Virus record (IMG/VR): IMGVR_UViG_3300020348_000131
Location: 1-28,588 of that record
Reading direction: 5' to 3' (one strand)
Source: a virus
DNA length: 28,588 nucleotides
Shown here: piece by piece, positions 1-6,695 of the stretch
Layout: every line of letters starts with the position of its first letter
Position numbering within the stretch: position 1 is the stretch's first letter
Made by a program: the position numbers and the translations under genes
Notes under the pieces: model-generated
The model's input: the letters and a program-made list of their open reading frames with translations, nothing else
What the model was told of the DNA's origin: nothing
Databases searched by the model: none

Positions 1-1
1 T

Positions 2-70
2 TTGAGTAAACCAATAGTAGTTGATGGTACAAATTTGATTGCAGGGAGACTTGCCTCTAAAGATCAATAA
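2..70 (+). other. Short reading-frame fragment at window edge, possible N-terminus of another gene
   Basis: The second frame is open from the window edge to a TAA at 68-70 and reads, from a possible TTG at 2, SKPIVVDGTNLIAGRLASK and then DQ and stop. The VVDGTNL..GRLAS pattern recalls two unrelated N-termini: the first strand of archaeal-type ribosomal protein uL13 (..DATNLILGRLAS..) and the first strand of PIN/FEN-type 5' nucleases (..VDGNNL..R..). Either way it stops after about 22 residues, so it would be a remnant, or the end of a gene that starts outside the window. The stretch is too short to decide, and chance is possible. Confidence 0.25.
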
Positions 71-92
71 TAAAAAGAAAAGAAACAAGAAA

Positions 93-560
93 ATGACAGC
101 AAGGGAGTTTCTTCAGTACTTTGGCACAGATGTTTGTAGAAAGATATATGACAACATCTGGGTTGATAGATGTATAGCAGATATAAAATTTGAAAATCCT
201 CTATTATCTATTGTGGATGACTGCCGATTCCCGAACGAGGCCGACGCTATACAAAGAGCAGGCGGAAAAGTCATCAGACTTACTAGGTCTCCACACCAAG
301 ACAGCCACGCAAGCGAGTCGGCATTGTCCGAGTGGGATAATTTTGATGCCGTAATAGACAACGAAGGCATGACAATACATGAGTCGTGCAAAGAGTTAAT
401 ACGAGTTCTAGGCGACTGGGGATGGCTAGGCAAAGAAACAACACTGCAACAGCCAAATGAGAAACTTGCTAAACACGTTCAAAGCGGAGAACCTGTTTCT
501 GAACCAGAGCCACAGCTTGTTGGGGGTATTCATACCATCAAAGAGGTTACTGGAGAATGA
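93..560 (+). CDS. Deoxynucleoside monophosphate kinase, C-terminal part (P-loop part missing)
   Basis: The product resembles the C-terminal part of phage dNMP kinases (T4 gp1 type), which phosphorylate dNMPs to dNDPs for DNA synthesis. Seen: REFLQYFGTDVCRK, matching the family's LMQALGTD.. helix; SIVDDCRFPNEADAI, matching the nucleotide-binding VPDTRQDHE.. strand; GGKVIRLTR; and a late DNEGM..ESCKELI segment. The family normally runs about 200-240 residues with a GxxxxGK P-loop near residue 10. Here there is no P-loop, and a TGA at 36-38 closes the frame upstream. I chose ATG 93; a TTG at 39 would add 18 Lys/Asn-rich residues unlike the family. The last about 35 residues are a Pro/Glu-rich tail. 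Its stop overlaps the next start (ATGA). It is either a truncated, probably inactive kinase, one half of a split kinase, or cut at an assembly or deletion junction. Confidence 0.7.
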   Translation: MTAREFLQYFGTDVCRKIYDNIWVDRCIADIKFENPLLSIVDDCRFPNEADAIQRAGGKVIRLTRSPHQDSHASESALSEWDNFDAVIDNEGMTIHESCKELIRVLGDWGWLGKETTLQQPNEKLAKHVQSGEPVSEPEPQLVGGIHTIKEVTGE

Positions 561-1579
561 TTGTAACCTACATAAGAAGCTCATCATATAATAACTATGA
601 CTATTGTCAAATGCAATATTTCATAACTTATGTTTTAGGGCACAGATCGACATCTGGCAAGAAGGCACAGCTTGGTACTATAGTACATAAAGTTATGGAA
701 GTTCTGTCTTCATGTAAAAAGAAACTACAAGAAAGCCCAGACAAAAAAAGTCTATATATAAAAGACGATGCGATTGGCAAAGTCAACTTTACTCCTAGAA
801 GCCTGTTCACAAAAACGTTTGTCTCTAGGATACTAGACAAAAGCTATGAGCACTATACATCTACGTGTGTTCATAAATATACTGGTGCGGATGTAAAGTT
901 TTGTAGAACACAGGTTGAAACAGCCTTAACTTACAATGATGGCCAGTTTGATCCAAGAAAAAGGGACATCGTAGACGCTGAGCCACAGTTCGACATAGCT
1001 ATCGACGAGCCTTGGGCAAAGTTTAAGTACAAGATGCCTAACGGTGAAGAGGTAGAAGGGCAACTTGCGATCAAGGGAACTATTGACCTTGTTACTAAGG
1101 TTGCGGATGATACGATTGAGGTTGTTGACTGGAAAACCGGAAGAAGACTGAACTGGGCCACTGGGGAAGAAAAAACTTACGAGAAACTACTTGACGATCC
1201 GCAATTGTTACTGTATAATTATGCTATATCGCAACTTTACCCTGAATATACTCAGGCGATAATGACGATATTTTATATAAGAGACGGTGGACCTTTTAGC
1301 ATGTGTTTTGACAAGTCTGATCAGGAGAAGTTTCTGGGTATGCTTGAAAAAAGATTTAAGCAGATACAGAGAAACGATTTTCCACAACCCTGTTCTAGAA
1401 ACAGAACCAGCTTCAAATGCACTAAGCTCTGCCATTTCTACAAGAACAACTGGCCGGGAACTAATATTTCTATGTGTGAGCACGTAGAGGAACATCTTAA
1501 GGCATTTGGAGAGCAGGAAACTATAGATAACTGTACAAGAGAAGGACATAACATTGGATACTACGAAGCTCCGGGATAA
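557..1579 (+). CDS. RecB/Cas4-like PD-(D/E)XK nuclease with C-terminal cysteine cluster
   Basis: Probable DNA exonuclease of the PDDEXK_1 (RecB/Cas4/AddB-like) family. Motifs in order: an N-terminal YNNYDYCQMQYFITYV helix with Cys17; GTIVHKVME with His44; IKGTIDLVT with Asp177; VVDWKTGRR with Asp191 and Lys193; and DPQLLLYNYAI with Gln216. The C-terminus has Cys279, Cys288, Cys292 (CTKLC) and Cys307. In Cas4 and AddB, one N-terminal and three C-terminal cysteines hold a 4Fe-4S cluster, and Cys17 plus three of the late cysteines could do the same here. The 340-aa length suits a stand-alone nuclease with no helicase domain. ATG 557 overlaps the kinase stop (ATGA), so translation is probably coupled. 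The likely role is end processing for recombination or replication, or degradation of host DNA. A CRISPR role is not supported, since no cas1/cas2 or array is present. Confidence 0.8.
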   Translation: MIVTYIRSSSYNNYDYCQMQYFITYVLGHRSTSGKKAQLGTIVHKVMEVLSSCKKKLQESPDKKSLYIKDDAIGKVNFTPRSLFTKTFVSRILDKSYEHYTSTCVHKYTGADVKFCRTQVETALTYNDGQFDPRKRDIVDAEPQFDIAIDEPWAKFKYKMPNGEEVEGQLAIKGTIDLVTKVADDTIEVVDWKTGRRLNWATGEEKTYEKLLDDPQLLLYNYAISQLYPEYTQAIMTIFYIRDGGPFSMCFDKSDQEKFLGMLEKRFKQIQRNDFPQPCSRNRTSFKCTKLCHFYKNNWPGTNISMCEHVEEHLKAFGEQETIDNCTREGHNIGYYEAPG

Positions 1580-1586
1580 TTTTAAT

Positions 1587-1742
1587 ATGGGTTACATTAT
1601 ATGTTCACTATGTATAGCGTCTTCTACATGGTTAGCTTTAGAAGATAAAGACGCTTGGACTTGGTTCTTAGTGGCTGGATTGTTTTTAGGTCTTAGTGCC
1701 ATAGGCAGCGACATAAAGCGAGCGGCAGGAACGCAGCAATGA
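1587..1742 (+). CDS. Small membrane protein, two predicted helices
   Basis: A 51-residue protein of unknown function. Residues about 2-18 (GYIICSLCIASSTWLAL) and 22-42 (DAWTWFLVAGLFLGLSAIG) are hydrophobic and long enough to cross the membrane, separated by a short acidic turn (EDKD). The C-terminus (SDIKRAAGTQQ) is polar. I chose ATG 1587 because GGGA at about 1573-1576 lies at a usable distance; a TTG at 1554 inside the nuclease gene would add 11 polar residues. Its TGA overlaps the ATG of the sulfotransferase gene. No lysis-gene motif (holin, spanin lipobox) can be claimed. Confidence 0.6.
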   Translation: MGYIICSLCIASSTWLALEDKDAWTWFLVAGLFLGLSAIGSDIKRAAGTQQ

Positions 1743-2437
1743 AGATTTTTCAAATAGGATTCAACAAGTGTGGTACATCAAGCTTATACCATTTCTTCAA
1801 AGGTAATGGCATTGCATCTGTTCATTGGAGATGGTGGCATGAAAGTGCCCACAAGTATGTCGCACTTGAAATGAAAAGAAACTATGAAAATGACCGCCCT
1901 CTTCTTGAGGGTATGGAAAACTTTGATTTCTATTCAGATATGGAGTCTCATTTAGACGGATTTGATGACGACTCGGACGATTACTTTCCCTGTGTTCATG
2001 CGTATATAAATTACTTCACAGAACTTGACAAACAATATCCAAATTCCAAGTTCATATTAAATCGTAGAAATCTAATTAAATGGATTAAAAGTAGGCAAAG
2101 CCATGTGTTTGGTAGTGGAAGAACCTATCTCGGTTCATACATGCATCATATGAAAATGACCGAAGAAGAAGTATTGACTTTATGGGAAAATCAGTGGAAT
2201 GCTCATATCAGTAATGTGCTAGAATACTTTAAGGACAGGCCGAATGATTTACTTGTCTTCAACATAGAAGAAGATGATGCTACTAAAATTAAAGACTTTT
2301 TCTCAGAAGATTTAGATTTAGATGTGTCACATTGGAAACAGCATAATCAAACAGGATCATTGATACCTATTACTATTACTGAGAAGGCAAAGAAGGATAA
2401 AAAAGGAAGAATTATACTGTGGAGCAGAGATGATTGA
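1739..2437 (+). CDS. Sulfotransferase family protein
   Basis: Probable PAPS-dependent sulfotransferase. The N-terminus, IFQIGFNKCGTSSLYHFF (residues 3-20), is the family's 5'-phosphosulfate-binding loop (G.pK.GTtSL) on the first strand. SKFILNRRNLIKWIKS (residues 103-118) matches the 3'-phosphate-binding strand and helix (kfIl..R.p..w..S). The 232-aa length fits the small bacterial Sulfotransfer families. These enzymes move sulfate from PAPS to hydroxyls on sugars, lipids or proteins. Given the glycan genes downstream, sulfation of a sugar is the most likely role here (inference). ATG 1739 overlaps the previous stop (ATGA) and the C-terminal 8 bp overlap the next gene. No PAPS-synthesis genes are visible, so the donor would come from the host. 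Confidence 0.8.
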   Translation: MKIFQIGFNKCGTSSLYHFFKGNGIASVHWRWWHESAHKYVALEMKRNYENDRPLLEGMENFDFYSDMESHLDGFDDDSDDYFPCVHAYINYFTELDKQYPNSKFILNRRNLIKWIKSRQSHVFGSGRTYLGSYMHHMKMTEEEVLTLWENQWNAHISNVLEYFKDRPNDLLVFNIEEDDATKIKDFFSEDLDLDVSHWKQHNQTGSLIPITITEKAKKDKKGRIILWSRDD

Positions 2438-2909
2438 AGTAGAAATAACACAAGACATGAAACAGCGAGCTTGGAGAAAGGCTCGTGAAATGGGAGAGAT
2501 AAACAACTCAATAACAAAGGGCGAGGGGAACATTGCGGGTTTTTTGGGTGAACAAGTTGCTAATGAAATAATAAAAGGTGACATAACCAACACTTACAGC
2601 TATGATATAGTAAAAGATGGAATTAGGTACGATGTCAAAACCAAGAGATGCACTAGCAAACCAAAAGATTATTACGAGTGTTCCATCGCCTCTTTACAAA
2701 AAAAGCAGGACTGTGATATATATGTATTTGTCAGACTAGAAAATATCAACGGTCGCTGGAAAAGGGCTTGGGTGCTTGGACAATACTATAAGCACAAATA
2801 TTTTGAAGATGCTAAGTTTCTGAAGAAGGGGCAGATTGACGGCGATAATAACTTTAGAGTTAAAGCGGACTGTTACAATATCGCTATCAGTGACTTAAAG
2901 AAGATATGA
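2430..2909 (+). CDS. PD-(D/E)XK nuclease-like protein
   Basis: A 159-aa protein with the layout of a small PD-(D/E)XK fold. There is a helix GNIAGFLGEQVANEII with Glu41, then YSYDIVKDGIRYDVKTKR with Asp59 and Asp68-Val-Lys70, then YYECSIAS and a strand with DIYVFVRLE. Glu..Asp..DxK is the usual catalytic order, so a nuclease activity is possible. I know similar proteins in phages, but no defined role. An SD-like GGAG at 2421-2424 lies five bases before ATG 2430, and the gene overlaps its upstream neighbour by 8 bp and its downstream one by 4 bp (ATGA). It could act in recombination, host DNA breakdown or defence; the context does not choose between these. Confidence 0.6.
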   Translation: MIEVEITQDMKQRAWRKAREMGEINNSITKGEGNIAGFLGEQVANEIIKGDITNTYSYDIVKDGIRYDVKTKRCTSKPKDYYECSIASLQKKQDCDIYVFVRLENINGRWKRAWVLGQYYKHKYFEDAKFLKKGQIDGDNNFRVKADCYNIAISDLKKI

Positions 2910-3499
2910 TTAAAAGAACTCACAAGAGCCATATACTTCAAGTGCTGAGAGACAACAGCACATGGCAAATATTAGATTTGGGATGTGGTCGGTTTGCTTG
3001 GGAAGAGGCACAAACTCTTTCTGATATAGTCGATCACACGGATCTATATCCAGAAAAACGTTTTGTTCAGTCGGACGCGGCTAATACCCCTTTTGATGAT
3101 AAGCAGTTCGATTTTGTCATAGCTAGTCATATAGCCGAACACATGCATGATCTAGATAAATTTTTAACAGAGCTGTCTAGGATTGCAAAGCGTGGCTACA
3201 TAGAGGTTCCTCTTCCCTTGTTCGATAACCTTACATATGGGAACAGAGAGGAGCACGTTTGGTGGATGAATTTTGATGACGTAAATATGAAACTAACAGC
3301 CGAACCCAAGGGGGTAGCAATACAGGCTAGAATTACGCCTGTCGAGCTAACAGTGCTTGAAGAATTTTTTAGACCCAGTATGGCATTAGAGCTATATTGG
3401 GAAGATAATATTGAGTGGAGTATTCGAGAAAGAAGTTTTCATCACATGATGGATTTATGGCCAGAGCCGCACTCGAATTACCACAGACCAGAAGGATAG
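2906..3499 (+). CDS. SAM-dependent methyltransferase (class I)
   Basis: The product has the Methyltransf_11-type Rossmann core. Motif I is ILDLGCGRFAWEEA (residues 22-35), an acidic strand end VDHTDLYP follows, QSDAANTPFDD matches the motif II/III region, and FDFVIASHIAEHMHDLDKFL is the typical post-motif segment before the helix (family: ..D.v.s..vleH..d....l.E..Rv). The rest (residues about 95-197) has conserved-looking Trp-rich stretches (EEHVWWMNF, ELYWEDNIEW) of unknown meaning. The substrate cannot be read from the sequence; a glycan or small molecule is more likely than DNA because no target-recognition or NPPY/DPPY motif is seen. The ATGA overlap couples it to the preceding gene. Confidence 0.8.
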   Translation: MIKRTHKSHILQVLRDNSTWQILDLGCGRFAWEEAQTLSDIVDHTDLYPEKRFVQSDAANTPFDDKQFDFVIASHIAEHMHDLDKFLTELSRIAKRGYIEVPLPLFDNLTYGNREEHVWWMNFDDVNMKLTAEPKGVAIQARITPVELTVLEEFFRPSMALELYWEDNIEWSIRERSFHHMMDLWPEPHSNYHRPEG

Positions 3500-3512
3500 G
3501 ACCGCACAGCAA

Positions 3513-5108
3513 ATGAATTCAAATTGGATACCACTAAATTGTAAAACACACTACAGTCTGCAAAAGGGTTTTTGCAAAAACAGCCTGCTTTCGGAAAGAT
3601 GTAAAGAGTATGAGTATAGTGCTTGCGGCATAGCAGATCTTGGAACGCTAGCTGGAGCTGTAGACTTCCATCAGCAGTGTAGAAAAAATGATGTCAAACC
3701 AATCATTGGTTGTGATTTTGACGGATACATTTTATATGCAAAGAATAAAGATGGCTGGTTTGACCTTATTAAGTATGTTTCAAATCAGAACTTGGATGTC
3801 TTAAAGGAAGTTTCCAAAAGGGGTAATCTGATTTGTGTGTCGCCTGACTCAAACGGTCTAAGAAAATTGTTTAAAAGCAATCACTTTGAATATGGGGCTA
3901 TGAATGATGATGCTGTTTACTATGTAGACAAAAGCGATGCGGATTGTCATAGGATCATGCTGTGCTCAGGTATGAAGACAACAATGAAGAAGGTAAACTC
4001 ATTACTAAAAAACAATCAAGAGGTTGCTAATCAGCACTTTTTTGAGAATGACAGCTTCTATCTACATGAGCCAAACAACAAAACGAACGACATAGATATG
4101 CTTAACAAAATAGCGAGCATGTGCGAAGACTACGAGGTTGCTGGAAAGCCGATGCTTCCAGCGTTTGACTGTCCAGAAGGAGTAGACGAAGATCAATATC
4201 TCACACAACTTTGTAGAGACGGATGGAGAGACAGGCTACAGGCTCAAAATAAAGTTTCTAGCGAGCAGGATAAAGACATTTACGCCGAGAGAATCAAGCA
4301 GGAGCTAAAGGTTATTATCAAGGCTGAACTATCTGGTTATTTTTTGATAGTTCAGGATATAGTTAACTTTGTCAAGAAGCAGGGTTGGTTAGCTGGTCCG
4401 GGACGAGGCTCTGCTGCTGGATGCTTGGTGTCATACCTGCTTAGTATAACAGACGTTGACCCTATTGAGTATGATTTGATTTTTGAGAGGTTCTACAATG
4501 AGGGAAGAAACACAGAAAACTACGTTTCCCTACCAGATATTGATATGGATGTTCCTGCCGAACACAGGGACGAAGTTATTGACTATATAAAATATAAATA
4601 CGGAGAAGAGAATGTAGCTCAGATGATCACATTTGGTCGCCTTCAGGGAAGAGCAGCCGTAAAAGAGGTACTAAGAATCAATGATGCTGTGTCATTTGCA
4701 GAAATGAATGCTATAACAGATAGTATCCCAGACGAAGCAAAGATATCTGACCAACTAGAATTAATGGAAGACAAGTCTATTATAAAATGGACACTAGAAA
4801 ACGAGCCAGAGAATCTCAAAAACTGGTGCATGATGAATGAGGACGGCGAACTAGAAGGCCCGCTGTCGCACCTGTTTGAGCAGGCTATAAAAATAGAAGG
4901 AACCAATAAGTCGCAAGGCAAACACCCAGCGGGCGTGATTATATCGGAACATAAACTCGCTCACGTATGTCCAATGACTGAAGATAAGTCAGGAGATACT
5001 GTTGCCGCCTTTGATATGGGCGACCTAGAGGTTCAGGGACATGTCAAGTTTGACGTGTTGGGAATTGATTTACTATCTAAGATAATGGAGATTTCAAATG
5101 CTGATTAA
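3513..5108 (+). CDS. dnaE: DNA polymerase III alpha subunit, N-terminal half (PHP + palm)
   Basis: N-terminal half of a bacterial-type C-family replicase. Residues about 7-215 form a PHP domain (LNCKTHYSLQKG, GIADLGTLAGAVDF, KPIIGCDF). Several metal ligands of active PHP domains are changed (for example Leu where ITDHG has His), so it is probably not a nuclease itself. The palm shows GWLAGPGRGSAAGCLVSYLL (291-310), LPDIDMD with catalytic Asp342 and Asp344 (E. coli D401/D403), ITFGRLQGRAAVKEV (372-386), QGKHPAGVIIS (468-478) and HVKFDVLGIDLL with Asp514 (E. coli D555). The protein ends 17 residues after Asp514, just where the fingers should begin; the missing part is encoded at 6685-8262. There are no intein motifs at the end. 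The 3' end overlaps the next gene by 11 bp. The two products must pair for polymerase activity (inference). Confidence 0.95.
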   Translation: MNSNWIPLNCKTHYSLQKGFCKNSLLSERCKEYEYSACGIADLGTLAGAVDFHQQCRKNDVKPIIGCDFDGYILYAKNKDGWFDLIKYVSNQNLDVLKEVSKRGNLICVSPDSNGLRKLFKSNHFEYGAMNDDAVYYVDKSDADCHRIMLCSGMKTTMKKVNSLLKNNQEVANQHFFENDSFYLHEPNNKTNDIDMLNKIASMCEDYEVAGKPMLPAFDCPEGVDEDQYLTQLCRDGWRDRLQAQNKVSSEQDKDIYAERIKQELKVIIKAELSGYFLIVQDIVNFVKKQGWLAGPGRGSAAGCLVSYLLSITDVDPIEYDLIFERFYNEGRNTENYVSLPDIDMDVPAEHRDEVIDYIKYKYGEENVAQMITFGRLQGRAAVKEVLRINDAVSFAEMNAITDSIPDEAKISDQLELMEDKSIIKWTLENEPENLKNWCMMNEDGELEGPLSHLFEQAIKIEGTNKSQGKHPAGVIISEHKLAHVCPMTEDKSGDTVAAFDMGDLEVQGHVKFDVLGIDLLSKIMEISNAD

Positions 5109-5325
5109 GGCCACTAAACAAGAATACAGGTCAGTGGTTTATTCTGGCTGCTATATAGAGTCTAAAGGTGTTTCATTGTGTAACCTAGAAGATTTCTTAA
5201 AAAACAGAATAGGAGTACCTAGAGCTAAATACCAAGTAGTCTCGGACAGAGACAGATTTCATGGACTTTTTCACACTCTAGACGAGGCCATTGACAAATT
5301 CATTGAACTAAAAACAAAAAGATAA
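5098..5325 (+). CDS. Hypothetical 75-aa protein between the DnaE halves
   Basis: A small, basic soluble protein I do not recognise with certainty. It has an N-terminal beta-rich part (ATKQEYRSVVYSGCYIES), a middle helix (NLEDFLKNRIGV) and a C-terminal part (KYQVVSDRDRFHGLFHTLDEAIDKFIELK), where the last helix resembles small phage proteins that end in ..LDEAvdKFieLK. ATG 5098 lies inside the last codons of dnaE-N (11-bp overlap), and only two bases separate its TAA from the next start, so it is translationally embedded in the replication block. A structural role in holding the polymerase halves together is conceivable but purely speculative. Confidence 0.6.
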   Translation: MLIKATKQEYRSVVYSGCYIESKGVSLCNLEDFLKNRIGVPRAKYQVVSDRDRFHGLFHTLDEAIDKFIELKTKR

Positions 5326-5327
5326 TT

Positions 5328-5972
5328 TTGAAGATTTCGCTTTGTATAACGTGCTATGATGAGGACGTGCATCTTTTGGATGCGTGTTTAGACTCCATGT
5401 CTCAACAAACCGTCAAGCCAGATGAAGTCATAGTCGTCTCTAGCGGGTTCGATTGGAATAAGAAAATAGGAAGCTCTAAAAGGCTAGACTATGTTGTTCA
5501 CAATTCACCATCTAGAAAGTTTGCGGGATGGGCAAGAAACAGCGGAGCAGACATAAGTACCGGAGACATCATAACGTTTTGTGATGTTGATGACAAGATG
5601 CATCCCCAAAGATGCGAATACATAAAAAATGTTTTCCGGAACCCACAGATATCAGCGTTGGTTGGCAGATATTATTTTGCCGAAGAGTTTAAAAGCTGGA
5701 AAGATCTTAACCTTGAGTTTGAAAATCTTCCAGTGGAAGTTAAAGAACATGATAAATGCCTCAAACCCCCGAATGGAGAGCGTGTTCATCATGGACATCT
5801 CACATGCAGGACAGATATGTTTTCCATTGGTAAAATGCGATACAAAGAGCACCAGAGAACAGGGCAGGATTCAGAATTTTGCGGAAGAATTTGCGACCAT
5901 CCAGACTATAAAATATTTCACACTCCGCAAGAGCTAACACTCTACTATCCGTCTGCGGAACGACATATCTAA
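5328..5972 (+). CDS. Family 2 glycosyltransferase (GT-A fold), TTG start
   Basis: GT2-like enzyme: an N-terminal strand KISLCITCYDEDVHLLDACL, then SMSQQTVKPDEVIVVSSG (canonical SI..QT..p.EiiVVdd), then RNSGADISTGDIITFCDVDDKM, where CDVDD carries the DxD metal and nucleotide-sugar motif near residue 88. Late GHLTCRTDMF and RTGQDSEFCGRI match the acceptor-side ED motif of the family. The 214-aa length is short but complete for a GT-A core. TTG 5328 is chosen because the first strand begins directly at it, and the next ATG lies past the nucleotide-binding strand. No strong SD precedes it, and the gene sits two bases after the previous stop, so coupled translation is likely. It is unusual in lying between two halves of a DNA polymerase. 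Confidence 0.85.
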   Translation: MKISLCITCYDEDVHLLDACLDSMSQQTVKPDEVIVVSSGFDWNKKIGSSKRLDYVVHNSPSRKFAGWARNSGADISTGDIITFCDVDDKMHPQRCEYIKNVFRNPQISALVGRYYFAEEFKSWKDLNLEFENLPVEVKEHDKCLKPPNGERVHHGHLTCRTDMFSIGKMRYKEHQRTGQDSEFCGRICDHPDYKIFHTPQELTLYYPSAERHI

Positions 5973-6008
5973 AAATACTACAAACAACAAAACCTTTAGG
6001 AGACACCC

Positions 6009-6695
6009 ATGAACTATAGAGACATTATTGTATTTGACTTTGAGACCGGAGGCAGAAATCCTCACAAGTGTCAACCAACACAAATTGCTGCGGTGGCGAT
6101 TCATGCTCGGAAGCTTACCTTACAACCGGGAGGAACTTTCAATAGTGAGATCAGGCCGATCATTGACGACGAAAAGGCTGTCGCTGCTGGATTCGACCCG
6201 CTTGAAGACGAGGCACTAGAAATTACTAGGAAAACCAGAGGGGCTTTAGCCAAAGCACCCCTACCAAAAACAGTATGGAAGAAGTTTGCCCAGTTCTGTG
6301 ACAAGTACAACTTTAAGAAGACAAGCTTCTCCGCACCTATTGCTGCTGGATACAACATCAACGGTTATGACATGCCCATTGTTGAGCGTATGTGTCAAAT
6401 GTATGGCCCAGTCGATGAGAAAAAAGGACGCCAGAAAATTTTCAATCCGATCTTCACTATGGATCTAATGCAGCATATCTACTGCTGGTTTGAAAACAAC
6501 TCAGATGTTAAGGGGTATAGCATGGACTATATGAGAGACTATTTTGGTATGCCTAAAGACAATGCTCACGATGCACTACAGGACGTAAAAGATACGGCGA
6601 ACATCTTAATCAAGTTCCTAAAGATGCAGAGAAACCTATCTAAAAAAATTAAGTTTGAAAAAACGTTCGCTAATGGTGATATGTATGTCGTTTAA
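6009..6695 (+). CDS. DnaQ-like 3'-5' exonuclease (proofreading, DEDDh)
   Basis: DEDDh exonuclease of the DnaQ/epsilon type. ExoI is IIVFDFETGG (Asp10, Glu12), ExoII is AAGYNINGYDMPIVERM (Asp121), and ExoIIIe is NAHDALQDVKDTANIL (His187, Asp192). The 228-aa length matches the epsilon subunit. The middle region DPLEDEALEITRKT is the usual element between ExoI and ExoII. Its place between dnaE-N and dnaE-C, with an 11-bp overlap into dnaE-C, makes it the likely proofreader of this polymerase; the PHP domain of the polymerase looks degenerate, which fits. No clear clamp-binding QxxLF peptide is seen. A good SD (AGGAGA, 5998-6003) precedes ATG 6009, after a 36-bp spacer with no other feature. Confidence 0.9.
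   Translation: MNYRDIIVFDFETGGRNPHKCQPTQIAAVAIHARKLTLQPGGTFNSEIRPIIDDEKAVAAGFDPLEDEALEITRKTRGALAKAPLPKTVWKKFAQFCDKYNFKKTSFSAPIAAGYNINGYDMPIVERMCQMYGPVDEKKGRQKIFNPIFTMDLMQHIYCWFENNSDVKGYSMDYMRDYFGMPKDNAHDALQDVKDTANILIKFLKMQRNLSKKIKFEKTFANGDMYVV

Noticed and set aside
113-433. Antisense open frame opposite the kinase gene, and many similar minus-strand frames across the window
   Set aside because: They lie wholly opposite well-supported genes, show no protein-family motifs, and lack SD sites or gaps that would allow a promoter.
557-1579. CRISPR adaptation module based on the Cas4-like nuclease
   Set aside because: No cas1, cas2 or repeat-spacer array is present, and the gene sits among phage nucleotide and replication genes.
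5291-5326. TTGACA followed by AAGATAAT as a promoter for the GT2 gene at 5328
   Set aside because: The spacing is about 24 bp, too long for a sigma70 promoter, and the run lies within a coding region whose protein reads well there.
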